Below, piece by piece: positions 1 through 8,995 of a stretch of 14,300 nt of DNA (positions are counted from its first letter, which is position 1; every line of letters begins with the position of its first letter). A program made the position numbers and the translations under genes. Source of the DNA: Methanosarcinales archaeon (lineage in GTDB: Archaea > Halobacteriota > Methanosarcinia > Methanotrichales > Methanotrichaceae); contig JAAEEW010000037.1 in the NCBI GenBank assembly GCA_013415595.1, positions 1 to 14,300 of the forward strand. Reading direction: 5' to 3'. The notes under the pieces are model-generated. The model had not been told where the DNA came from. It searched no databases and saw only the letters and a list, made by a program, of their open reading frames with translations.

Positions 1-112
1 CAGCCATGTGCTCATCAGTCACCTCTTCCGACGGCATATTTTCCACTATTTTGAGCCCTTCCTCGCCCACCAGCTTACAAAGATAGGCCCGATAAATGGG
101 CTCATCCACCAT
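1..112 (-). CDS. tfe: Transcription factor E (TFE, TFIIE-alpha homologue), N-terminal part only
   Basis: Only the first 37 codons lie in the window; the rest is beyond position 1. The peptide starts MVDEPIYRAY and contains LVGEEGLKIVENM followed by EEVTDEHMA. This matches, as I remember the family, the start of archaeal TFE, where a Val-Thr-Asp-Glu stretch opens a winged helix. TFE is a basal factor that helps TBP, TFB and RNA polymerase open promoter DNA. The ATG at 112 is supported by a good Shine-Dalgarno sequence (GAGGTGA, plus positions 123-129) with 10 bases of spacing, and by a TATA-like box further upstream. The gene is cut by the window edge, not broken. The call rests on a short stretch, but the pattern is distinctive. 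Confidence 0.82.
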   Translation of the reverse strand, partial: MVDEPIYRAYLCKLVGEEGLKIVENMPSEEVTDEHMA

Positions 113-186
113 TACCAAGCGGTCACCTCGTTCTTCACAACGTCAGTCCTCGAAAACAGCCGAACAAAGAGTAGTTGCGCACTATT

Positions 187-196
187 GCTTTATAAG
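187..196 (-). promoter_or_regulatory. Probable TATA box of tfe
   Basis: On the minus strand this reads CTTATAAAGC, a good archaeal TATA box. Transcription would start roughly 25 bases downstream, near 162-168, giving tfe a leader of about 50 bases that includes its Shine-Dalgarno site at 123-129. The surrounding 190-240 is AT-rich and has other TATA-like stretches, so the exact box is an inference. Confidence 0.5.
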
Positions 197-298
197 ACTT
201 CGCAGACAGTATATACTAAAATATAATGTATAGGAAGGCTCAGAATCCAGGCGAAAAGATGCCACGAATGTGATGATCAAAGGATATCAAGATAATAC

Positions 299-320
299 AT
301 AAATAGATTATTTTATTTAT
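299..320. repeat. AT-rich imperfect palindrome, possible terminator or operator
   Basis: A 22-base nearly palindromic AT-only-plus-one-G segment: 9 of its 11 base pairs match, with outer arms ATAAATA and (T)ATTTAT. It lies between the regulator (and doubtful small ORF) and tfe, all on the minus strand. The T-rich character fits an archaeal terminator, but an operator for tfe or a spacer is equally possible. The rest of 113-312 contains the tfe promoter and nothing else I can name. Confidence 0.3.
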
Positions 321-603
321 ATGGGTTCTCAGATTCACAGCCCCTAACTGAAGAATGCCTCACTTCGGGCCCAAAAGCGGCCAGGATACGCAAAATGCCC
401 TGGTCTGCCAGGGAATTGATTCGATAGAGGCGACAATGGGCACTGAGCTCTACAGGGAGGGTGATTTTCCAAGCGCGATCTACAGTGCCCACTTCACCGA
501 AAGGATAGCCGATAACCAACTTATTTTCGCCGGCTTGACCCTGGACAGGCTCAATAGGGCGAATACTGGAAGAGGACTCACATGCGTCCACACGGCTGAT
601 CAA
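313..603 (-). CDS. Doubtful 96-codon ORF downstream of the winged-helix regulator
   Basis: The frame opens with TTG at 603, which overlaps the stop codon of the upstream regulator (TTGA), and ends at 313. The protein has no motif I recognise; a central part reads KLVIGYPFGEVGTVDRAW. Ribosome-binding evidence is weak (only AGGT upstream). The opposite strand is also open here in exactly the same codon register (355 to 705), and by purine bias at codon position 1 the plus frame looks slightly better. However, the plus frame runs about 100 bases into the regulator's coding region, so it is not a convincing gene either. This may be a translationally coupled small gene, the decayed remains of a gene, or non-coding spacer. 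Confidence 0.3.
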   Translation of the reverse strand: MISRVDACESSSSIRPIEPVQGQAGENKLVIGYPFGEVGTVDRAWKITLPVELSAHCRLYRINSLADQGILRILAAFGPEVRHSSVRGCESENPYK

Positions 604-1004
604 TACGACCTGGCGGGGTCAGAGGGGCCATCGGTCAATAGATTTCGCAGCTTCTCGATGCGCTCCATGGCCCGGCTCGCTTCTCGCAGCTTCTCCTCCT
701 CATAATAGTGCAGGATCTCATCGATGGGAGTGCTCAGCTTGTAGACCTTCATCGGCCTGCCGGTCCCGACATTGGTGCACACACGCTCATCGATCCAGTT
801 GTTCTTGCGCAGAGTCCTCAAAGCTATGCTGACCTCTGGTTGCCTCAGTTCCGATCCCCTCTCGATATCCCGAGATGTGGCCTCCTGGACGTTGGCCAGG
901 AATGCGATGGTGTTGGACACCTTCCTGGGAACGCCTAGGCTACGCAGTATTTCGACGACCTCCCTATCACGATCGTCGAACTTCAACACGAAGTCCTCCT
1001 TCAT
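600..1004 (-). CDS. Winged-helix transcriptional regulator (TrmB/MarR-like, archaeal)
   Basis: A 134-residue predicted DNA-binding protein. Residues about 10-90 form a winged helix-turn-helix: EATSRDIERGSEL leads into a recognition helix RQPEVSIALRTLRKNNWI, followed by a wing ending in GTGRPMKVYKLS. The tail, about residues 92-125, is charged and helical (YYEEEKLREASRAMERIEKL) and probably dimerises as a coiled coil. It resembles short archaeal 'predicted transcriptional regulators' of the COG4738 kind, but I cannot confirm the family. The ATG at 1004 has an AAGGAGT Shine-Dalgarno at plus 1009-1015 and a TATA box about 50 bases upstream. No effector domain is visible, so its ligand and targets are unknown; neighbouring tfe or its own gene are possible targets. 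Confidence 0.8.
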   Translation of the reverse strand: MKEDFVLKFDDRDREVVEILRSLGVPRKVSNTIAFLANVQEATSRDIERGSELRQPEVSIALRTLRKNNWIDERVCTNVGTGRPMKVYKLSTPIDEILHYYEEEKLREASRAMERIEKLRNLLTDGPSDPARSY

Positions 1005-1048
1005 TGCTACTCCTTCTGTTGCATCTCCCTTCTGATCAGAAAGAGTAC

Positions 1049-1062
1049 TTTATACTATAAAT
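1049..1062 (-). promoter_or_regulatory. TATA box of the winged-helix regulator gene
   Basis: The minus strand reads TTTATAGTATAAAG within an AT-rich stretch. Initiation about 25 bases downstream, near 1025-1030, would give a leader of roughly 20-25 bases containing the AAGGAGT ribosome-binding site. This indicates that the regulator is transcribed separately from the HypE-like gene upstream. Confidence 0.5.
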
Positions 1063-1089
1063 AGTTTATTTCTGTTAAATAAATCATTT

Positions 1090-1107
1090 TTGGGGGATAT
1101 CCCCAAA
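1090..1107. promoter_or_regulatory. Palindrome centred on GGGGATATCCCC, candidate operator or terminator
   Basis: The 12-base core at 1093-1104 is a perfect palindrome, and the flanks extend it to TTGGGGGATATCCCCAAA with one mismatch. It lies 8 bases past the stop codon of the HypE-like gene and about 30 bases upstream of the regulator's TATA box. That position suits an operator or activator site for the regulator, perhaps for autoregulation. On the minus strand it could also act as a hairpin terminator, although the loop would be very tight. Confidence 0.4.
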
Positions 1108-1114
1108 TATAGTC

Positions 1115-2452
1115 CTATTTCTGCGTAATAATATTACTACTACTTGCCCTTATCTTCTCAATAAACCGCCGCTTCTTGACCACAGCCAGCTCCGCCGCCC
1201 TGTCCACCAGGGCCTGCATCTCCTCCACGTCGCGACCAGGCTCTTCGCCTATCGCTTTTTTCACCGGGGTGTAGGCCGATTCCCGGAAACGGGGAGAGAA
1301 GTCCTTGATGCCGGAAGAAGTATGCAGCTGTGCTCCGGACCCCGATTCCACCCGGCCGATGACCTGGATCTTCACACCGGCGTCCCGGATGACCTGCATT
1401 ATGCCTGCCGCCTGGTCCTCAGGGGCGATTATCAGCAAAGCGTCGATGGAGACGCCCAGATAATCGATCTTCAGCTCATTTAGCATCTCCAGCACCCGGG
1501 GATTTACCAGCCCGGCCATGCGATCTTCCTCGAAGACCAGCTTGACTCCGGCGGTGTGGGAGATCTCTTTGGCGTCGCCGCGAATGCCGCCGTTGGTGAC
1601 GTCGGTCATGGCGTGGATCTTATGCCTGCCCTTCAGCAGAGCGGCGCTGGCCTCCAGGAACTTGATGTTCAGGGTCTCCTCCACCACCTCGTGCCGGCCG
1701 CTGTAGAGAGCGGCAGCGCAGATGGTCCCTCCCCCGGCCCCTTCGGTCATCATTATCACGTCCCCCACCGCCGCGTCCTTGCGGGGAGTGATGGTCTTTG
1801 CCACCCCCACCGCCCCCACGCAGCCGGTCAGCCGGTCGCCGATCACCATGTCTCCGCCGATGCGAAGAGTGCTCCCGGTGATCAGGGGGACGTTCACCAG
1901 CTCGGAGACGGCGGCGATGCCGGCTATGTGGTCCAGGACCTTGGAGATGTCGCCGTCGTCGGCCAGGTGGATGTCGGAGAGCAGGGCCACCGGGTCCGCC
2001 CCCATGACGTAGACGTCCCGCAGCGCCGCCCTGGTGACGTGAAATCCGGCCAGGAAGGGGTAGTCGCTGAGGCGGGAGTGCATGCCGTCCACGGTCACCA
2101 CCACGTATTTTCCGCCTGCCTTGACCACGCCGGAGTCGTCAAGCTCGGTTGAGTCCACCTCCGCCCCGGTCCGGCCGATGACCTCGGCGATCTTGGTGTG
2201 CATGTAGAAGTCGCCTGAACCCCGGGAGCCCACCCCGAACTCCCCCATGGTAACCCCGGAGCTGAAGAGGTCGAAGACCTCCCCCCGGGGGTTCAGGGTG
2301 ACCCGGGCCTCCTCCAGGACGGCTGCAGCCAGGGACTGTGCACCCTCCTGGCTGATTTTGGGCTTGGCCTCCCTGATCATGGCAGTCAGCTTGGAATTGA
2401 TGTCCGGGTCCCTTCGCTTGAGACCCCTCTTGGCAAAACCTTCGAGATCCAT
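1115..2452 (-). CDS. AIR synthase-related protein (HypE/PurM-like fold)
   Basis: A 445-residue member of the PurM/HypE/SelD/ThiL superfamily, whose members bind ATP between two alpha-beta domains. Visible hallmarks are a glycine-rich segment near residues 65-80 (GVTMGEFGVGSRGSGD), a strand with VTVDGMH at 119-125, and the signature TDVTNGGIRGD at 283-293. A ~60-residue helical N-terminal extension and a helical C-terminal tail (about 400-435) make it longer than typical HypE (~340 residues). It ends NIITQK and lacks the C-terminal PRIC cysteine that HypE needs to carry the thiocarboxamide/cyano group, so it is unlikely to be a classical hydrogenase-maturation HypE. It resembles the archaeal COG1973-type proteins of unknown role. 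The ATG at 2452 has no clear Shine-Dalgarno; the gene follows mutL after 113 bases. Confidence 0.75.
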   Translation of the reverse strand: MDLEGFAKRGLKRRDPDINSKLTAMIREAKPKISQEGAQSLAAAVLEEARVTLNPRGEVFDLFSSGVTMGEFGVGSRGSGDFYMHTKIAEVIGRTGAEVDSTELDDSGVVKAGGKYVVVTVDGMHSRLSDYPFLAGFHVTRAALRDVYVMGADPVALLSDIHLADDGDISKVLDHIAGIAAVSELVNVPLITGSTLRIGGDMVIGDRLTGCVGAVGVAKTITPRKDAAVGDVIMMTEGAGGGTICAAALYSGRHEVVEETLNIKFLEASAALLKGRHKIHAMTDVTNGGIRGDAKEISHTAGVKLVFEEDRMAGLVNPRVLEMLNELKIDYLGVSIDALLIIAPEDQAAGIMQVIRDAGVKIQVIGRVESGSGAQLHTSSGIKDFSPRFRESAYTPVKKAIGEEPGRDVEEMQALVDRAAELAVVKKRRFIEKIRASSSNIITQK

Positions 2453-2565
2453 GGAAGGTAGTGATCAGGGACCGGTGAAAAATGCTGCGATTATCCCCCC
2501 GGCCAGGCCTCTTTGCCCCTCCGCCGGTGAGGGATCAGGGGGGCCGGGGGCCGGGCGGTCCGGAT
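2453..2565 (-). other. GC-rich spacer between mutL and the HypE-like gene
   Basis: This spacer is very GC-rich, with runs of C and G such as GGGGGGCCGGGGGCCGGGCGG on the plus strand at about 2538-2558. Self-complementary CCGG and GGCC blocks could form hairpins. A weak AT patch at 2488-2495 is the only TATA-like sequence and would place a start about 20 bases before the HypE-like gene. I see no ORF here that is more convincing than chance. Confidence 0.3.
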
Positions 2566-4249
<1,684 letters not shown>

Positions 4250-4269
<20 letters not shown>

Positions 4270-6904
4270 CCTTCAACCTCCTCTGGTAATCGGACAGCAG
4301 CCGCAGGGCCTCCAGGGGAGTCATGCCGTCCAGGTCCAGGGCCAGTATCTCATCGGAGATGGGGTGGGAAGCGTTACCGGCGCCGCCATCCGGGGAATCG
4401 AAGAATATGAGCTGGGTGTAGGGGGTCCTCTTGCCCGAAGACCTTCCCGGACGGCCAGGCCGCCCCTTGCCGTTCACGTCGATCACCGCCTGCCGCTCCA
4501 CCTCCTTCAGAATCTCCCGGGCCCGGCGGACCACGGCCTCCGGCACCCCGGCCAGCCGGGCCACGTGCACCCCGTAGCTGCGGTCGGTGGCCCCGGGGAT
4601 CACCGTCCGCAGGAAGGTGATGGATTCGCCCTCCTCTTTGACCGCCATGTTGCAGTTGACCACTCCCGGAAGCTGGTCCGAGAGCTGGGTGAGCTGGTGG
4701 TAGTGGGTGGCAAAGACGGTCTTGGCCTTCAGCCGGGTGTGGATGTACTCGGTGACCGCCCAGGCGATGCTCAGACCGTCGAAGGTGCTGGTGCCCCGGC
4801 CTATCTCGTCCAGCAGGATCAGGCTGTGGCTGGTGGCGGAGTGGAGGATGTTGGCCAGCTCCTCCATCTCCACCATGAAAGTGGACCGGCCGGCCACCAG
4901 GTCGTCGTACGCTCCCACCCGGGTGAAGATGCGGTCCACCATCCCCAGGCTGGCGTAAGAGGCGGGGACATAGGACCCTATCTGAGCCATGATCACCGTC
5001 AGGGCTATCTGGCGCATGAAGGTGGACTTGCCGGCCATGTTGGGGCCGGTGAGGATGATGAACCGACTCTGCTCCTGGTCCAGGTAGACGTCGTTGGGGA
5101 CGAAGGCCTGGCGCATCTCCCGGTCCAGCACCGGATGCCTGGACTCCCGCAGCGATATGACCCCCGAGCCGTTGATCTCCGGCCGGACCAGGCTTCCCTC
5201 CAGGGCGGCCTGGGCCAGGGAGAGCAGGGCGTCCAGCTCGCCCACCGCCGCCGCTCGCTCCTGGATCTCCCCGGCGTGGTCGGCGGCCCGGGACCGCAGG
5301 CTGACAAAGATCTCCTGCTCCAGGGATGCGGACCGCTCCTGGGCCGAGACCACCCGGGACTCCATCTCCTTCAGGGCCGGAGTGACGTAGCGCTCGGCGT
5401 TGGCCAGGGTCTGCTTTCGAACGTAGTCCTCCGGCACCAGGTGGATGTTTGGCCTGGTGACCTCGATGAAGTAGCCAAAGACGTTGTTGAAGCTCACCTT
5501 GAGGGACCGGATCCCGGTCCGTTCCCGCTCCTGGCTCTCCAGCCGGGCGATCCAGCCCTTGCCGTCCCTCAGAATGGCCCGCAGCTCGTCCAGCTCCTGG
5601 TGGTAGCCGTCCCGGATCACTCCCCCGTCCTTGACCGATGATGGGGGATCTTTCACCACCGCCCGGGCCAGGAGGTCGGCCAGCTCCTTCAGGCCTCCCA
5701 GCTCCAGGCGGCCGGCAATCTCCTGCAGGCAGGAGGAGCGGGCCTGGCCCAGGGACTGGAAGAGCAGGGGCAGGCGCTCCAGGGAGGAGTGAAGGGCCCG
5801 GAGGTCCTTGGGTGTGGCGCTGCCGCAGGAGATGCGGCCCACCAGGCGCTCCATGTCTCCCTGGCCCTTGAGGCAGCCGCCAAGCTCCCCCCGGAGCACC
5901 GCCTCCCTGGTCAGCTCCTCCACCGCGTCCTGCCTCCCCCGCACCGCCTCCGGGGAGAGGAGGGGCTTTTGCAGCCAGTGGCGCAGCGTCCTGGAGCCGG
6001 TGGGAGTCAGGGTCCGGTCCAGGTAGCCCATGAGAGTGCCCCTCTTCGAGCCGTCGACGATGCTCTTGAAGATCTCCAGGTTGCGAAGGGTCACCTCGTC
6101 CAGGACCATGAAATCCCGGCTGGAGTACCGCCGGATAGCGGTGATGTGGCCCAGGGCGTCCAGACGGGTGCGGTGGAGATAGGCCAGGACCGCCCCTGCC
6201 GCCCTCAGGCATAAGGGACTGTCCTCCAGGCCCAGCTCCGGGAGGGAGCCCTCCCCGAAATGCTCCTCCAGGGCGGACCTGGCCAAAGAGAGATCGAAGA
6301 AGCTGGAGTCCACCTCCTGAATCTTGGATGACGTTTTGGCGAGGGCTGCCCGGCACTCCCCCGGCAGCTCGCCGGCAGAGATCACCACGCACTCCGCCGG
6401 CTGAAAGCTGGATAGCTCCGAGGACAGGCCGTCCCCGGAGACCTGAGAGACCAGGAACTCCCCGGTGGAGACGTCCACCAGGGCCAGGCCGAAGAGCCCA
6501 TCCTCCCGGACCAGGGCGGCCAGGTAGTTGTTGGCCCCCTCCTCCAGCATGCAGGGGTCCAGAATGGTCCCCGGGGTGACTATTCGCACCAGCTCCCTCC
6601 GGACCAGGCCCCGGGCGAGCTTCGGGTCCTCCACCTGCTCGCAGATGGCCACCTTGTGCCCGGCCCTGACCAGCCGGGGCAGGTAAGCCTCCAGGGCGTG
6701 GTAGGGTATCCCGGCCAGGGGGATCTTGTTCCCGGCGTCGTCCTTCTGCCGGGAGGTCAGGGTTATGTTCAGATCCCGGGCGGCCACCACCGCGTCATCC
6801 CCGAAGGTCTCGTAGAAGTCGCCCATCCGGAAGAGCAGGATGGCGTCATCGCACTGCTTCTTGATGGTGAAGTACTGGTCCATCAGGGGAGAGAGCTTGC
6901 CCAT
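4250..6904 (-). CDS. mutS: DNA mismatch repair protein MutS
   Basis: An 884-residue MutS1 that recognises mispairs and small loops and recruits MutL. The mismatch-binding motif GDFYE is at 28-32, with F30 the wedge residue. The connector, lever and clamp regions follow (clamp about 440-550). The ABC-type ATPase has Walker A GPNMAGKST at 620-628, Walker B LILLDEIGRG at 695-704 (D699, E700), and THYHQLT near 733. A C-terminal extension has QLIFF at 831-835, like the beta-clamp motif of bacterial MutS, and an oligomerisation tail containing DGMTPLEALRLL. I chose ATG 6904 because MGKLSPLMDQY aligns with normal MutS starts. TTG codons at 6925 and 6913 are in frame, and the latter has a weak GGGG site, so the start is uncertain by 7 residues. 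The gene begins 25 bases after the MFS stop. Its origin is probably bacterial, as inferred for most archaeal mutS1. Confidence 0.96.
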
Positions 6905-6929
6905 GTCCTTCAAAGAGAGCCCCAAAAAC

Positions 6930-8093
6930 TCATATCGCTTTCGGTATCGAAGGCTCCCGAATCAGGAAGGAGACAGCAGTGATGGCCAGGGCTATTCCCA
7001 GGAAGACGGCCAGGGTTCCCCCTATGCCCTGGGCGTCGGCAGACATTCCGGCCACCAGGGGTCCAACCACCACCCCGGCCATGCGGGCGGTGTTGAAGAT
7101 GCCGAAGATCTCTCCCCGCCGGGAGGGGCTGGTGACGTCGGCCACTATGGCTGCCGCCGCCGGATTTCCCATTCCCGAGGCCAGCCCCAGCACTCCCAGG
7201 CTGAAGAGGAGCTGGATGGTGGTGGTGGAGTGCCCGAGGAGGTAGAAGGCGGCCACTCCGGCGGCACAGCCGATCACTATCAGCAGCTTTCGCCGTCCCC
7301 GGTCCGCCGCCTTTCCGAAGTAGACGTTGGAGAGGGCGTTGGCCCCTCCGTAAGCGAAATAGAGAAGTCCGATATGCGTTGTGGACAGGCCCACCCCGCT
7401 GGCCAGGCTGGGAAGCAGGGTGAAGTTGAAGCCCCCCACCACTCCGGTCCACATCACCACCCCGCAGCTGGCCAGGAAGGTGGCCCAGTAGCCGGTGAGG
7501 ATCAGCCCTTCCCGGGGGCGGCGATCCTCCGGGGAGGGGGCGGCGGCGGGCTGGCCGTGTCTCCGGGGCTCGGGGACCTTCAGGAGGACGATTATGAAGG
7601 ACAGGGCCCCCAGGACGGCCCAGAAATAAAAGGGGGCTGCCAGGCCGAATAGGTCGTAGAGGCCGCCGCCGATGGCCGGTCCCACCGCCAGGGCGGAGAA
7701 GAAGGTGGCGTTGTACCAGCCCATGGCGCTTCCCCGGCGGGTGGAGCTGACCTGGTCCACGATCATGGCCATGGCCACCGGCCAGACCAGGGAGGCCCCC
7801 ACCCCTCCGAAGGCCCTGATGGGCAGGAGCAGGTAGGCGCTGGTGGCGTAGATGTAAAGCAGAGGCAGGGTGGCAAAGCTGAGCAGGCCGGCCAGCATGA
7901 GGGGCCTGCGGCCCAGGCGGTCGGACAGCCTTCCTGCCGGTATCTGGGTCACCAGTTGAACCGCCCCGTAGATGGAGACCACTATCCCCAGGAGGGTGTA
8001 TGACGCCCCCAGGTCTATTACGAACAGGGGGAAGATGGGAGCCACCAGGGAGAAACCCAGGACGGCCACGAAGACCGATATGTAAAGGGGCAT
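6930..8093 (-). CDS. Major facilitator superfamily transporter, drug-efflux/sugar-porter-like
   Basis: A 387-residue, very hydrophobic membrane protein with the length and layout of a 12-helix MFS carrier. Motif A, GRLSDRLGRRP, sits between helices 2 and 3 (54-64), and its echo GKAADRGRRK is in the second half (260-269). A motif C-like GPAIGG lies at 138-143 in helix 5, which is common in drug/H+ antiporters. The central cytoplasmic loop, about 172-200, is charged and rich in Pro and Arg. The substrate cannot be read from the sequence. The ATG at 8093 has only a modest G-rich site upstream. The gene is 92 bases downstream of the RAM-domain gene and 25 bases ahead of mutS, so it may be cotranscribed with the repair genes without being functionally linked. 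Confidence 0.88.
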   Translation of the reverse strand: MPLYISVFVAVLGFSLVAPIFPLFVIDLGASYTLLGIVVSIYGAVQLVTQIPAGRLSDRLGRRPLMLAGLLSFATLPLLYIYATSAYLLLPIRAFGGVGASLVWPVAMAMIVDQVSSTRRGSAMGWYNATFFSALAVGPAIGGGLYDLFGLAAPFYFWAVLGALSFIIVLLKVPEPRRHGQPAAAPSPEDRRPREGLILTGYWATFLASCGVVMWTGVVGGFNFTLLPSLASGVGLSTTHIGLLYFAYGGANALSNVYFGKAADRGRRKLLIVIGCAAGVAAFYLLGHSTTTIQLLFSLGVLGLASGMGNPAAAAIVADVTSPSRRGEIFGIFNTARMAGVVVGPLVAGMSADAQGIGGTLAVFLGIALAITAVSFLIREPSIPKAI

Positions 8094-8185
8094 GAGAGCC
8101 CCGCCGCCTCCACCGCCCGGAGCGGGCAGGGTCCCTGGAGAGGGCCTGGAGGGAAAGAAGGATGCGGGTATAGAGAATCAGTCCC
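8094..8185 (-). other. Spacer with a short GC hairpin between the RAM-domain and MFS genes
   Basis: GCCCG at 8115-8119 and CGGGC at 8123-8127 can pair around a 3-base loop, close before the MFS start at 8093. The stretch between the two genes otherwise contains purine-rich repeats of the GGAGG type on the plus strand. It may be the tail of an upstream transcript or a structured leader; no gene is seen in it. Confidence 0.25.
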
Positions 8186-8428
8186 TCAGAACTTCAGCTC
8201 CATTCCCAGGATGGTCTGGGTGAAGGTGACCCCGGCTATCTCCCGGATGTTGAGGACCACCATGTTCAGGTCCGAGATCCCCTCCACGTCGGTAATGGCT
8301 ATGAAGTCGTGCTCTCCGTAGACCGGCACTACCTCGCGAACCCCTTTGAGATTGGACAGCGCGTCATAAACCGCCTTCTCGGCGCCAGGCTCGACGTTGA
8401 GCATTACGAAACCCTTTATGGAGACCAC
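8186..8428 (-). CDS. Stand-alone RAM domain protein (Lrp/AsnC ligand-binding domain, no HTH)
   Basis: About 80 residues covering one complete RAM (AsnC_trans_reg) domain: a first strand GFVMLNVEPG, helix EKAVYDALSNLKGV, strands REVVPVYGEHDFIAI, helix SDLNMVVLNI, and the last strand GVTFTQTILGMELKF. In Lrp/AsnC proteins this domain binds amino acids and assembles into octamers. Here the DNA-binding half is absent, so the protein may act as a small-molecule sensor, or modulate full Lrp-type regulators by mixed assembly. The start is unclear. GTG 8428 gives the right length but has no ribosome site before it, while GAGGTG overlaps it and points to an in-frame ATA 9 bases further in. A leaderless GTG start is also possible, given an AT box at 8441-8456. 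Confidence 0.82.
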   Translation of the reverse strand: MVSIKGFVMLNVEPGAEKAVYDALSNLKGVREVVPVYGEHDFIAITDVEGISDLNMVVLNIREIAGVTFTQTILGMELKF

Positions 8429-8440
8429 CTCATAAAGGCT

Positions 8441-8456
8441 GTTTTATCTTTATTGG
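8441..8456 (-). promoter_or_regulatory. Possible TATA box of the RAM-domain gene
   Basis: The minus strand reads CCAATAAAGATAAAAC in the 41-base gap between the TPR gene and the RAM-domain gene. Its distance would place a transcription start at about 8420-8428, directly at the start codon, which would make the transcript leaderless. It is a weak box, judged on AT content and position only. Confidence 0.35.
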
Positions 8457-8469
8457 CTCTGATTGCTTA

Positions 8470-8985
8470 TCAATCCTTTCCAGAGGTCTCCTCGACCTCT
8501 TCCTCCTCGCCGGCATGACGACGGGCTTCGATATAGCCCACCAGCATGGCTATGTCCTCCTCAATGCGGGGAGACTTGGACATCTCGTAGGCGTCCTGCA
8601 GCACTGCCAGAGCTTCTTCCAGCATACCCAGGGCGGCCATCACCGCGGCCTTGGCCTCGTAATCTCCCGCCTCCTCGGTTGCGAGGACCAGCTGGTCATA
8701 GATCTCCAGGGCTTCTTCCAGCCGCCCCAGGGACCGGAAGACGAAGGCCTTGTTCCGCAGGGCCTCCATATTTTCGGGAGCAAACTCCACCGCCCGATCC
8801 CAGGAGGCCAGAGCTTCTTCCACCTGGCCCAACCTGAAAAGAGCCACTCCCTGATTATTCCAGGCCTCGGGATTCTCGGGATTGATCTCCAGCACGCGAG
8901 AGAAATATTCCATGGCCAACTCGTACTCGCCTCGCTTTACCTGGTCCATTCCCTTGTGGAGCAACACTTTCTCCTTGCTCATCAT
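8470..8985 (-). CDS. Tetratricopeptide repeat (TPR) protein
   Basis: A 171-residue helical repeat protein without signal peptide or membrane segment, so probably cytoplasmic. Three clear TPR units and one degenerate unit run from about residue 8 to 140. Typical positions are YELAMEYFSRVLEINPENPEAW, VEEALASWDRAVEFAPEN, LEEALEIYDQL and LEEALAVLQDAY. The (V/L)EEAL helices recur 34 and 33 residues apart, seen in DNA as GGAAGAAGCY blocks at 8812-8821, 8710-8719 and 8611-8620. The C-terminus is a very acidic tail (EEEEVEE). TPRs bind partner proteins; the partner is unknown. I start at ATG 8985 with GAGGG seven bases upstream and not at TTG 8991; a second ATG at 8982 is possible. Confidence 0.88.
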   Translation of the reverse strand: MMSKEKVLLHKGMDQVKRGEYELAMEYFSRVLEINPENPEAWNNQGVALFRLGQVEEALASWDRAVEFAPENMEALRNKAFVFRSLGRLEEALEIYDQLVLATEEAGDYEAKAAVMAALGMLEEALAVLQDAYEMSKSPRIEEDIAMLVGYIEARRHAGEEEEVEETSGKD

Positions 8986-8995
8986 GTCCAAACCC

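Noticed and set aside
8..226. 72-codon plus-strand frame at the left edge
   Set aside because: It runs antisense through the tfe start and its promoter; the minus-strand TFE reading is much better supported.
1115..2452. HypE-like gene considered as selD (selenophosphate synthase)
   Set aside because: The N-terminal Cys/Sec-Gly-Cys-Lys type active site of SelD is not present, and there is no in-frame TGA suggesting selenocysteine.
4374..6392. 672-codon open frame on the minus strand inside mutS
   Set aside because: It overlaps mutS in another frame and its translation is Gly/Pro/Arg-rich low-complexity, typical of a shadow frame in GC-rich DNA.
8611..8821. Repeated GGAAGAAGCY blocks at about 100-base spacing, considered as a CRISPR-like or direct DNA repeat
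   Set aside because: The spacing of 99 and 102 bases corresponds to 33-34 residues and the blocks encode the (V/L)EEAL helix of successive TPR units.
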